DNA of 7,256 bases from Pirellulales bacterium. Its GTDB lineage: Bacteria; Planctomycetota; Planctomycetia; Pirellulales; JAICIG01. Shown here one piece after another: positions 1-5,612 of this stretch; position 1 is the first letter of the stretch, and the number at the start of each line of letters is the position of its first letter. Location of the stretch: the NCBI GenBank assembly GCA_025924495.1, contig JAICIG010000401.1:1-7256 (forward strand), given 5' to 3'. The translations under genes and the position numbers were made by a program. Under the pieces are notes generated by a model. The model searched no databases. It saw only the letters and a list, made by a program, of their open reading frames with translations, and was not told where the DNA came from.

Positions 1-405
1 TCCAAACCATTGATTGAATCCCGGCGTTTCCGGCCCCCGGCCCTGGTCAAGTAGCTGCGCTTCTTGCCCGAGGGCGCCGCGTGCGCCGCCCTGTTGCACG
101 CCGCCAGGAAGTCCGCCGGTCGCGCTTTCCGCCCCCAGTCCGCTGCGGCGAGCAGACCCGGCAATCCAGCGGCTGCCGTTCCAGCGCATCCAGCCGTTGT
201 CGCCTGCCCAATACCACCATTGGCCGTTCTGATAACGGTATCGCCAGTCGCGCTCTTGGCGACGTCCGGGCTGAACTTCTTCCTCGCTGGTATTGGCCGC
301 CTGGCGAGGATAGGCGACTTTCGTCGCATCGGCGGCTCGGGCAACGCCTGTCTGCCCCCACGCCAGGGAAAGACCTAAAGCGAACAGGGAAAATGTGCGA
401 TACAT
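1..405 (-). CDS. Exported aromatic-rich hypothetical protein (partial, C-terminus outside window)
   Basis: The reading frame is open for 135 codons from an ATG at 405 down to the window edge with no stop, so the C-terminus is missing. Residues 1-25 look like a Sec signal peptide: Arg3, a hydrophobic core LFALGLSLAW, then a small-residue cleavage region around ARA-AD. After an acidic linker, residues 54-81 form a Trp/Tyr-rich block (WRYRYQNGQWWYW, then GWMRWNGSRW) with regularly spaced aromatic residues. The rest is Gly/Ala/Gln-rich low complexity. The start is supported by a GGAG Shine-Dalgarno at 414-417 with 8-base spacing and a TATAAT box upstream. I associate the aromatic block with exported planctomycete proteins of unknown function; a wall- or carbohydrate-facing role is only a guess. 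It has its own promoter and follows the two-component regulator gene, so it could be a target of that system, but no binding site was identified. The exported nature is fairly certain; the function is unknown. Confidence 0.72.
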   Translation of the reverse strand, partial: MYRTFSLFALGLSLAWGQTGVARAADATKVAYPRQAANTSEEEVQPGRRQERDWRYRYQNGQWWYWAGDNGWMRWNGSRWIAGSARRSGLGAESATGGLPGGVQQGGARGALGQEAQLLDQGRGPETPGFNQWFG

Positions 406-413
406 GACGATTT

Positions 414-417
414 CTCC
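414..417 (-). promoter_or_regulatory. Ribosome binding site for the exported protein
   Basis: The minus-strand GGAG (followed by AA) lies 8 bases before the ATG at 405. It supports that start and hence the signal peptide. Confidence 0.6.
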
Positions 418-431
418 GCGTCTGCGCTGCT

Positions 432-460
432 CGCCTAATCGGTAGGCGGAACCGATCCGC
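432..460 (-). repeat. Cluster of overlapping inverted repeats in the 5' leader
   Basis: Three small perfect inverted repeats overlap each other and so are mutually exclusive. They are CGCCTA/TAGGCG (432-437 with 443-448, loop 5), ATCGGT/ACCGAT (438-443 with 451-456, loop 7) and GCGGA/TCCGC (446-450 with 456-460, loop 5). A further ATCGGT lies at 479-484. If transcription starts near 495, all lie in the leader of the exported-protein gene, 15-50 bases before its Shine-Dalgarno. They could be RNA structure or a protein-binding site; the sequence alone does not decide. Confidence 0.4.
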
Positions 461-501
461 GCCTTGTATCTATCAAAGATCGGTCTGCCCGTTCGTCCGT
501 T

Positions 502-507
502 ATTATA
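502..507 (-). promoter_or_regulatory. Candidate sigma70-type -10 box (TATAAT) upstream of the exported protein
   Basis: On the minus strand this is a perfect TATAAT, about 95 bases before the ATG at 405. No good -35 hexamer is seen at 16-18 bases spacing (the candidate region reads AAATATC), so this rests on the -10 box alone. The AT-rich stretch just upstream (529-541) is consistent with a promoter. It would give the exported-protein gene its own transcription start near 495, downstream of the likely terminator of the response regulator gene. Confidence 0.5.
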
Positions 508-566
508 GAACCCTTTCGAGAAGCGATATTTAGGATTTTATCGATCGCTCGGGATTGCTCGGCGCC

Positions 567-590
567 AAAACCGTGCGGCCGAGTCGGCCG
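567..590 (-). terminator. Terminator-like hairpin after the response regulator
   Basis: The arms CGGCCG (585-590 and 576-581) flank a 3-base loop and lie about 30 bases past the stop at 622. On the minus strand they are followed, after five bases, by a short run of four T (567-570). The stem is short but pure G/C. The T-run is short and offset, so this is a weak intrinsic terminator at best. Its place between two separately promoted genes supports the call. Confidence 0.45.
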
Positions 591-621
591 AGGAATTCTT
601 TTGGGATGATGAACCGGTCCG

Positions 622-1947
622 TCAGCGTTCGTTGGCTAGTCCCCAGGCCTTTAGTTTTCGTTGCAGCGTGCGGATGGAAATGCCGAGCAGCCCGGCTGCA
701 TGAGTGCGATTGCCCTGAGTCCGTTCGAGCGCCTGCAAGACAGCCGCCTTTTCCAGATTTTCAAGCGTCGTCGCTTCACTCGAAACAGCGCCGGCTTCCT
801 CGGCAGCGCCCGGTTGCCCGAGGTGCGAGGGAAGATCTTCGAGCGTTAAGAAATCGCCTTGCGCCATGACCACCATGCTTTCTACGGCGTGCCGCAACTG
901 GCGCACGTTGCCTGGCCAGGCGAACTGCTCCATAAATCGGAGCAGATCGGCGCTTAATCTTGGCTTCTTGCGAGCATTGGCGCGGCAACATTCTTCCAGA
1001 AAATGATTGACGAGCAAGGGAATGTCGCTGCGCCGCTCGCGTAGCGGCGGGAGATCGATCGCGAGCAGATTGAGGCGATAATAAAGATCGTCCCGCAGCC
1101 TTCTGGCAGCCATGAGTTCGTCGAGGCCGCGGCTGGTCGTGGCAATCACCCGTACGGAAACCGCGCGTTCTTGCGCTCCGCCGACTGGCGTGACCCGCTG
1201 CGTTTCGAGCGCGCGCAGCAGTTTCGCTTGGATTCCCGGGGGGCAATCGCCAATCTCGTCGATTAAAAGCGTGCCGCCTTCGGCCCGTTGGAATACGCCG
1301 ATGTCCTGGCCCGCGCCGGTCGCATGCCCAAACAACTCGGCTTCCACCAATTCTTCCGACATGGCGCAAAGACTGAACGCTACGAACGGCTCGTGTTTGC
1401 GGCGGCTGGCGCGGTGAATCGCCTTGGCGACCAGTTCCTTTCCCGTTCCCGATTCGCCGAGAATTAGCACCGTGCTGTCGCTCTGCGCCGCCCGCTCGAT
1501 CCGCACGAAAACGTCGCGCATCGCAGCCGACTCGCCGATAAGTCGCTCGTCGGCCGTCCCGTTGGCACGGTCGTTAAGCGCACGCTCTTCGAGCAAGCGA
1601 CTGACAAGATGAACAAGCTCCACCGGATCGATGGGCTTGGCCAGATAGTCCTTCGCGCCTAGTTTCATGGCGGTTACCGCCGAATCGACATCGGCGTAGG
1701 CCGTGACCATGACAAACGGCGTTTCGGGACGCTGCGCCTTCCATTGCTGCAACAAATCGATGCCGCTCTGCGAACCCATCTTCAAGTCGGAAATCGCCAG
1801 ATCGACGCGCTCGCCGATGTGCGACATCGCTTCCGCCGGTTCACGCGCCGTGATGACGTCGTAACCTTCCAGGCTCAACAGGCGAGCCATCGCTCGCCGT
1901 TCCGCGGCCTGGTCCTCGATGACCAGTAACTTAGGTCTTTGATTCAT
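622..1947 (-). CDS. NtrC-type response regulator with degenerate GAFTGA motif
   Basis: This 441-residue regulator has receiver, AAA+ and Fis-type helix-turn-helix domains. Receiver (about 5-120): acidic pair Glu11-Asp12, phospho-acceptor Asp54, Thr82 and Lys104. AAA+ domain (about 136-370): Walker A GESGTGKE at 164-171, Walker B LLIDE at 227-231, the LRDDLYYRLN arginine-finger region at 284-293 and WPGNVRQL at 344-351. C-terminal helix-turn-helix at about 398-437. The sigma54-contacting loop is abnormal: after ELFGH (204-208) the sequence reads ATGAGQDIGVF, about five residues shorter than in NtrC, without the F-T-G-A tip. It therefore may not activate sigma54 promoters in the usual way. The ATG at 1947 was chosen because AGGGGA lies 7 bases upstream and the receiver begins there; the frame stays open 37 codons further but only over kinase-coding DNA. 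It overlaps the kinase gene by 17 bases and is very probably its partner. Confidence 0.96.
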   Translation of the reverse strand: MNQRPKLLVIEDQAAERRAMARLLSLEGYDVITAREPAEAMSHIGERVDLAISDLKMGSQSGIDLLQQWKAQRPETPFVMVTAYADVDSAVTAMKLGAKDYLAKPIDPVELVHLVSRLLEERALNDRANGTADERLIGESAAMRDVFVRIERAAQSDSTVLILGESGTGKELVAKAIHRASRRKHEPFVAFSLCAMSEELVEAELFGHATGAGQDIGVFQRAEGGTLLIDEIGDCPPGIQAKLLRALETQRVTPVGGAQERAVSVRVIATTSRGLDELMAARRLRDDLYYRLNLLAIDLPPLRERRSDIPLLVNHFLEECCRANARKKPRLSADLLRFMEQFAWPGNVRQLRHAVESMVVMAQGDFLTLEDLPSHLGQPGAAEEAGAVSSEATTLENLEKAAVLQALERTQGNRTHAAGLLGISIRTLQRKLKAWGLANER

Positions 1948-3376
1948 GCAACTGTCCCCTGCTCGCGCCGGCGCCCGCTTCAGGCAACCACACTCGAAAT
2001 TGGCTGCGGCCGCTGTGACTACCTTCACAATACACCGTGCCGCCCGCTTCTTCGACAAATTTTCTCACCAGCGCCAGACCGAGTCCCAGGCCCGACAGCT
2101 TGGTGGAGTAGAAAGGTTCGAAGACCCGATCGCGCTGCTCCGCCGGAACCCCGGGCCCTGAATCGGAAACCAGAATGCTGATCCCGCCGGGTTCCGCTCG
2201 CACGCCAATTTCAATCCAGCCGCCACGACCTGCCGCCTCTCGTGCGTTATTGAACAGGTTCAACAACACCTGTCGCAGGCGAGAGCCGTCTAACCGCACA
2301 TACACGGTTTCGGGAGGAAAATTAGTGCGAACCTCGATCTGCTCCTCCTCCATGACGGAACGTAAAAAATGCAGCACGGAGAGAATCTCCGCCTGCAGCG
2401 CGATGTCCTCTTTGCAATCGGCGCGGGCGGGCGTGAAGCCAAGCATCTCGCTGATCAGGCTCTCGACGCGTTCAATCTCGTGCAACGAATCCTGCACCAT
2501 GCTGGCCCAATCTTCTCCGCTCAACTGTTCCCCGCCGCCATAAGCTCGACCAATAATGTGCAGATTGAGGCGAATGGCGTTGAGCGGGTTGCGGACTTCG
2601 TGCGCCAATCCGATCATAATCTGGCTCAATTCACTCACGCGCCTCAAATTGGCGTTTTCGAGGTTTTGCCGCAGCGCCGCCGTGCGCTGAGCAAGATAGT
2701 AGAGCGAAATTGAAGCGAGCGTGACGACCAGCACAATGCCGACGATGACCGCGGTCCAGCCGTTGATGATCCGGCCGTAGACCACATGGAAACGCTGCTC
2801 GAATTTGGCCGCATCGAGGCCGGAGTGGTACACGGCCACCTTGCGCTTTTTCAACATGATCGGCACTCGCACGTCAAACGACCGCCGACCGCCGGTCAAA
2901 GCCGGTTCGCTGGTTTCGACGACGTCGTCCGCAATTTCCGGCAGCGCCAGATCGTACCACTGCTTCGCCAGCAGCTCGCCTTCGTGCTGAGGCCGGGTGT
3001 GGACGAGAATCCGCCCTTCCAGATCGACGACCGCGCCGTAAGAACGTTCGGGCTGTTTGGGCAGCACTTGCATCCAATGCATTTTCAGCCAGGGAACCCA
3101 CTTCGAGAAGCGGAGATTCCGCTTGGCGCCTTCATTGAGCAACTCGCCTTCGATATGGCCGACCGTCCGTTCAGCCAGCGAACGCAAGCGGTTCATCTCC
3201 AATTGCAGCATCGTCGCGCGAACTTGAGAGAAATCACGCCACGCGCCCCAGACGCCTAGCAGGATGATGAACAACAGCGCGGCGGCGATGCAAAAGAAAG
3301 AAGCGACCGTCCGCCGCAATGCTTGTCGGCTGGTACGAGGCGGAACGAAAGTTGGAGCCGGTGTTGCGGCAAACAT
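1931..3376 (-). CDS. Membrane-bound NtrB/ZraS-like sensor histidine kinase
   Basis: This 481-residue kinase is membrane-bound. A proline-containing N-terminus leads to a first membrane helix (about 24-46). An extracytoplasmic region of about 155 residues follows, whose GAVVDLEGRILVHT stretch (114-127) and later RRSFDVRVPI (164-173) resemble a single Cache/PDC sensor fold. A second helix lies at about 206-229, followed by a short coiled segment rather than a clear HAMP domain. The kinase core is complete: H-box GLAHEVRNPLNAI with phospho-acceptor His259, N-box around Asn377, G1 DSGPGV at 405-410, F-box FEPFYSTK at 419-426 and G2 GLGLGLAL at 429-436. It should sense an external small molecule, autophosphorylate on His259 and pass phosphate to Asp54 of the regulator encoded by the overlapping downstream gene. 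The ligand is unknown. The ATG at 3376 has no convincing Shine-Dalgarno, so the exact start is less sure, although the first helix requires a start near here. Confidence 0.95.
   Translation of the reverse strand: MFAATPAPTFVPPRTSRQALRRTVASFFCIAAALLFIILLGVWGAWRDFSQVRATMLQLEMNRLRSLAERTVGHIEGELLNEGAKRNLRFSKWVPWLKMHWMQVLPKQPERSYGAVVDLEGRILVHTRPQHEGELLAKQWYDLALPEIADDVVETSEPALTGGRRSFDVRVPIMLKKRKVAVYHSGLDAAKFEQRFHVVYGRIINGWTAVIVGIVLVVTLASISLYYLAQRTAALRQNLENANLRRVSELSQIMIGLAHEVRNPLNAIRLNLHIIGRAYGGGEQLSGEDWASMVQDSLHEIERVESLISEMLGFTPARADCKEDIALQAEILSVLHFLRSVMEEEQIEVRTNFPPETVYVRLDGSRLRQVLLNLFNNAREAAGRGGWIEIGVRAEPGGISILVSDSGPGVPAEQRDRVFEPFYSTKLSGLGLGLALVRKFVEEAGGTVYCEGSHSGRSQFRVWLPEAGAGASRGQLHESKT
1955..1960 (-). 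promoter_or_regulatory. Ribosome binding site for the response regulator, inside the kinase gene
   Basis: The minus-strand AGGGGA lies 7 bases before the ATG at 1947 and within the last codons of the kinase gene. It decides the start of the regulator and suggests translational coupling of the pair. Confidence 0.7.
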
Positions 3377-3427
3377 GAACAGCCGGAATGGATTGAGGCG
3401 CCCGGCGGTTCGTAGCGAGCCGACGGC

Positions 3428-3479
3428 GGCGGCGAGAAATCTCTCAGTGGCTTAGCCGCGTGCCAAGCCGATCGCCGCC
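3428..3479 (-). repeat. Nested inverted repeats upstream of the kinase gene
   Basis: An outer perfect 8-base pair of arms, GGCGGCGA/TCGCCGCC (3428-3435 with 3472-3479), encloses an inner hairpin with arms GGCTT/AAGCC (3449-3453 with 3465-3469). The inner stem continues through one mismatch to two further pairs and a 5-base loop. It lies between the flavoenzyme stop at 3534 and the kinase ATG at 3376. No T-run follows on the minus strand, so it is not a classical terminator. If the candidate promoter at 3487-3515 is real, it would be an RNA structure at the very 5' end of the kinase leader. Confidence 0.45.
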
Positions 3480-3486
3480 TCATTTA

Positions 3487-3515
3487 AAAATACCTCGCAA
3501 CCGCCGACGACCCAA
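3487..3515 (-). promoter_or_regulatory. Possible sigma70-type promoter for the kinase-regulator pair
   Basis: The minus strand carries TTGGGT (3510-3515), a 17-base spacer and TATTTT (3487-3492), matching the consensus in 3 of 6 and 4 of 6 positions. It sits about 20-45 bases past the stop of the flavoenzyme gene and about 110 bases before the kinase ATG. The same A/T run could instead be the tail of a weak terminator for the flavoenzyme gene, but no good stem precedes it. Confidence 0.3.
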
Positions 3516-3533
3516 GGGCAGCTTGCTTGCCGG

Positions 3534-4859
3534 CTACCGCTTCGGCCCCTCCGGAAGAATCAGTTCATTGACCTTATTTTCGGCGACCTCGGGGGGCGGC
3601 TCATCGGTCCATGATGGAATCGGCTGTTTATCCGGCGGATACAGCGTTTCCATCGGTCCCCACACTTCGTCGACGCTGTCGGTAAACAGGTCGCCGATCA
3701 GCAGGTCAGTGACTTTACCCTTCAAGTGCGGGTAGGCGCGGATGAACTTGCCAAAGCTGAAACCGTCATAATACTCGCAAACCAGCCGTCGCATGCGATC
3801 GATGCCGCGGTTGAACATCGGGCCCCAATGGCCCAGCTTCGCCGCGGAAACGTCGCCTGTAGCCAGGCCGTCAGCAATGGCGTCGGCGGCCAGCTCGCCA
3901 GATTTCAACGCCAGCAGCACGCCCGACGAGTACAGCGGATCGAGGAAGCCGAAGGCATCGCCGATGAGCACCCAGCCTTCTCCGGCGACTTGCTTGGCGC
4001 GATAGGAATAATCCTTGGTGGCGAAGTAACCGGTACGGCGCTCGGCGGATGAGATTCGCTGTTTAATCGCCGAGCAAGCTTCGACTTCTTCTTGATAGGT
4101 CTGCTCGTGGCTTCCGCGCCCTTTGAATAGGTAATCGAAGGGAGCCACGACTCCGACGCTCACCGTGTCGTCGTGCTGCGGAATGTACCAGAACCAACCC
4201 TTGCGATCGGCGGTTTGCACGACTAGCGTGCAACCTTCATCCCGCCCGGTGTCGCGGTAAGCGCCTTTCCAGTAAGTCCAGATCGCTCCCTTGTTCAAGA
4301 CGGGGTCCCACTGGCGGAGCTTGAAGCGGCTTTGCAGCATGGCGCTTTGGCCGCTGGCATCGACGACGACTTGAGCATGAACGTCGGCTTGAGAACCATC
4401 TTCCTTTTGAATTCGCACGCCGACGGCGCGCTCGCCTTCAAACAGCACTTCCAGCACGCGCGTTCCCTGATGTAAATCCACGCCCTGCTCGGCGGCGTTC
4501 TCGAGCATCATCTGGTCGAACTCGCTGCGAATGACCTGCCATGTCTGAGAGCATTCGTGTGGCTTGTTGTCCCAGAAATAGAAAGGCGCCGAAAGCTTGC
4601 CCGCAGAATTGACGAACTGCACGCTGTACTTTTTGACGAAGGGACTGGCCTTCATCTTGTCGAGCATTTTCAACCGCGTGAACACCCAATAAGTCTCGGG
4701 GATCAGCGATTCGCCGATGTGAAAGCGAGGAAAACGTTCGCGTTCGAACAGCTTGACGCGATACCCATGCTGCGCGATGAGCGTCGACGCCGTGCTGCCG
4801 GCCGGGCCGCCGCCAATGACCACCACGTCGGTCGCATTCTGATCTTGGGCTGAAATCAT
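3534..4859 (-). CDS. FAD-dependent oxidoreductase of the flavin-dependent halogenase family
   Basis: This 441-residue flavoprotein has an N-terminal Rossmann fold: GGGPAG at 16-21 and Glu39 at the end of the second strand for the FAD ribose. HIGESLIP follows at 47-54, then VVDASG at 165-170 and the second FAD motif GDAFGF at 300-305. Two halogenase signatures are present: WFWYIP at 222-227 matches WxWxIP, and FLDPLYSSG at 305-313 matches FxxPxxSxG. Lys76 or Lys77, after the GES region, is a candidate for the lysine that carries the oxidised halide in true halogenases. Family members use reduced FAD, O2 and halide to halogenate aromatic substrates, and need a separate flavin reductase, which is not in the window. 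Some relatives are hydroxylases or reductases, so halogenation is not assured. The protein is soluble, with no signal peptide. The ATG at 4859 was chosen over one at 4901 because AGGAGG lies 6 bases upstream. The preceding MarR gene, on the same strand, is its likely regulator. Confidence 0.92.
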   Translation of the reverse strand: MISAQDQNATDVVVIGGGPAGSTASTLIAQHGYRVKLFERERFPRFHIGESLIPETYWVFTRLKMLDKMKASPFVKKYSVQFVNSAGKLSAPFYFWDNKPHECSQTWQVIRSEFDQMMLENAAEQGVDLHQGTRVLEVLFEGERAVGVRIQKEDGSQADVHAQVVVDASGQSAMLQSRFKLRQWDPVLNKGAIWTYWKGAYRDTGRDEGCTLVVQTADRKGWFWYIPQHDDTVSVGVVAPFDYLFKGRGSHEQTYQEEVEACSAIKQRISSAERRTGYFATKDYSYRAKQVAGEGWVLIGDAFGFLDPLYSSGVLLALKSGELAADAIADGLATGDVSAAKLGHWGPMFNRGIDRMRRLVCEYYDGFSFGKFIRAYPHLKGKVTDLLIGDLFTDSVDEVWGPMETLYPPDKQPIPSWTDEPPPEVAENKVNELILPEGPKR

Positions 4860-4865
4860 GCAGAT

Positions 4866-4871
4866 CCTCCT
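4866..4871 (-). promoter_or_regulatory. Strong ribosome binding site for the flavoenzyme
   Basis: A perfect AGGAGG on the minus strand lies 6 bases before the ATG at 4859. It decides this start against the in-frame ATG at 4901 and is the strongest Shine-Dalgarno in the window. Confidence 0.85.
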
Positions 4872-4892
4872 GTTCTCATTTCCAAACGCAAT

Positions 4893-4906
4893 CTGATTCA
4901 CATCAG
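4893..4906 (-). promoter_or_regulatory. Small inverted repeat between MarR and flavoenzyme genes
   Basis: The perfect arms CTGAT/ATCAG are separated by 4 bases, directly next to a TTGACC hexamer (4906-4911) on the minus strand. It may be an operator or a small hairpin in the 80-base gap. No acceptable -10 box follows TTGACC at normal spacing, so I do not claim a promoter here. Confidence 0.25.
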
Positions 4907-4939
4907 GTCAACGCCCCTGGCGACAAACCGCGGCAAAGG

Positions 4940-5431
4940 TCAGCGCCAACTGCTGTCAGAGTCTTCGTGCGGCTGCCTCGCAAGCCGCAATAGCGCCGTC
5001 AAGTCGCTGAGTTCCTTACGCGACAGATGTCCTAGTTGCCGTTGATGACAATCTCGGATCGGATCGCGCAATTCTCGCAACAGCGCAAGCCCGGCCACCG
5101 TAATGCCGACGTAGACCACGCGGCGATTGTCGGCAGGGCGCTCGCGCTCGATCAACCCCCGCAGCTCCAGTTTGTCGAGCAGGCGCGTGATATCAGGCGC
5201 TCGCGACACGAGCCGCCGTGCGAGATCCAAGGTGCGGAGTTTATCGGGGTGTTCGCCGGCAAGCAGCCGCAAGGCGTTGTACTGCTGCGGCGTCAGGTCG
5301 TAGCGTCCGAACAGTTCTTCCTCCAGCGCGCGCAGACGATCGTAGGTGCGCCATAAGGCGAGAAAGCCTTCTTGCTCGGCCGAGTCGAATTGCCCCTTGT
5401 GACTTCGGCGTTTGGGCTGCAAGGTACTCAT
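4940..5431 (-). CDS. MarR-family transcriptional regulator
   Basis: This 163-residue protein has a MarR winged helix-turn-helix. A first dimerisation helix spans about 16-42. LTPQQYNALRLL (46-57) marks the start of the DNA-binding domain. The recognition-helix region LVSRAPDITRLLDKLELRGL is at 74-93, and the wing RPADNRRVVYVGIT at 98-111 has the Asp and Arg residues usual in this family. C-terminal helices complete the dimer interface. MarR proteins usually repress nearby genes and let go on binding small, often aromatic or phenolic, ligands, or on oxidation. Its only Cys is Cys128, in the C-terminal helices, so an N-terminal OhrR-type thiol switch is not suggested. The frame extends upstream to 5710, but that part overlaps the dehydratase gene and lacks MarR features; the ATG at 5431 fits the family length, although its Shine-Dalgarno is weak. 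The gene next in line, on the same strand, is the halogenase-family flavoenzyme, a natural target. Palindromes over its own promoter suggest autoregulation. Confidence 0.92.
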   Translation of the reverse strand: MSTLQPKRRSHKGQFDSAEQEGFLALWRTYDRLRALEEELFGRYDLTPQQYNALRLLAGEHPDKLRTLDLARRLVSRAPDITRLLDKLELRGLIERERPADNRRVVYVGITVAGLALLRELRDPIRDCHQRQLGHLSRKELSDLTALLRLARQPHEDSDSSWR

Positions 5432-5515
5432 GAATGGAGACTTCAGTACTTTGGATGCTCGTCCGGTCGAGCGCCGCGAGTTCACGCGGCAAATCGACTG
5501 CGGTTCCTCGCCCGC

Positions 5516-5544
5516 AGGATATCCTTTCAGACAATAGTTGTCTA
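5516..5544 (-). promoter_or_regulatory. Candidate sigma70-type promoter for the MarR gene
   Basis: The minus strand carries TAGACA (5539-5544, five of six matches to TTGACA), exactly 17 bases, then TATCCT (5516-5521, four of six matches to TATAAT). Transcription would start near 5509, giving a leader of about 78 bases. The -35 box lies inside a palindromic segment, as expected for a repressed promoter. Confidence 0.5.
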
Positions 5545-5555
5545 GACGATTGTTA
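5530..5555. promoter_or_regulatory. Candidate MarR operator over the -35 region
   Basis: Several palindromes overlap here. GTCTAGAC (5540-5547) is perfect and extends as an imperfect palindrome over 5533-5554 with 8 of 11 positions symmetric. GACAA/TTGTC (5530-5534 with 5538-5542) is perfect with a 3-base spacer, and ACAAT/ATTGT (5531-5535 with 5549-5553) is perfect with a 13-base spacer. Length and A/T-rich symmetric flanks suit a MarR dimer site. The assignment to this MarR protein is inferred from position only. Confidence 0.45.
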
Positions 5556-5612
5556 TCGGGAGAGCCCGACACCAGGCTGCCCGGAAGAATTATGGGCAAG
5601 ACCCTGCTTGCT

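Noticed and set aside
1948..2058. N-terminal extension of the response regulator by 37 codons.
   Set aside because: It lies wholly inside kinase coding sequence. The receiver domain begins properly at the ATG at 1947, which has a good Shine-Dalgarno.
2786..3259. A 157-codon plus-strand frame opposite the kinase.
   Set aside because: It lies wholly antisense to well-supported kinase coding sequence and shows no recognisable domain.
3450..3470. A TTGGCACG string on the minus strand resembling the -24 half of a sigma54 promoter, upstream of the kinase gene.
   Set aside because: The -12 half reads TAAGCC instead of TTGCW, and the GG-to-GC distance is 11 rather than 10 bases. The string is also part of the inner hairpin, which explains its sequence.
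3256..3483. A 75-codon minus-strand frame starting before the kinase gene, as a small leader gene.
   Set aside because: It overlaps the kinase N-terminus in another frame, has no Shine-Dalgarno, and its Arg/Pro/Ser-rich composition is typical of shadow translation.
3534..4859. Geranylgeranyl reductase or plain FAD monooxygenase as the identity of the flavoenzyme.
   Set aside because: The WFWYIP and FLDPLYSSG motifs fit the halogenase family better. Catalysis is still left open in the annotation.
4906..4911. TTGACC as a -35 box for a separate promoter of the flavoenzyme gene.
   Set aside because: At 16-18 bases spacing the sequence reads around CGTTTG, with no TATAAT-like hexamer.
5565..5612. 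Terminator after the dehydratase gene.
   Set aside because: Only 3-4 base stems such as AGCC/GGCT are found, and no T-run follows.
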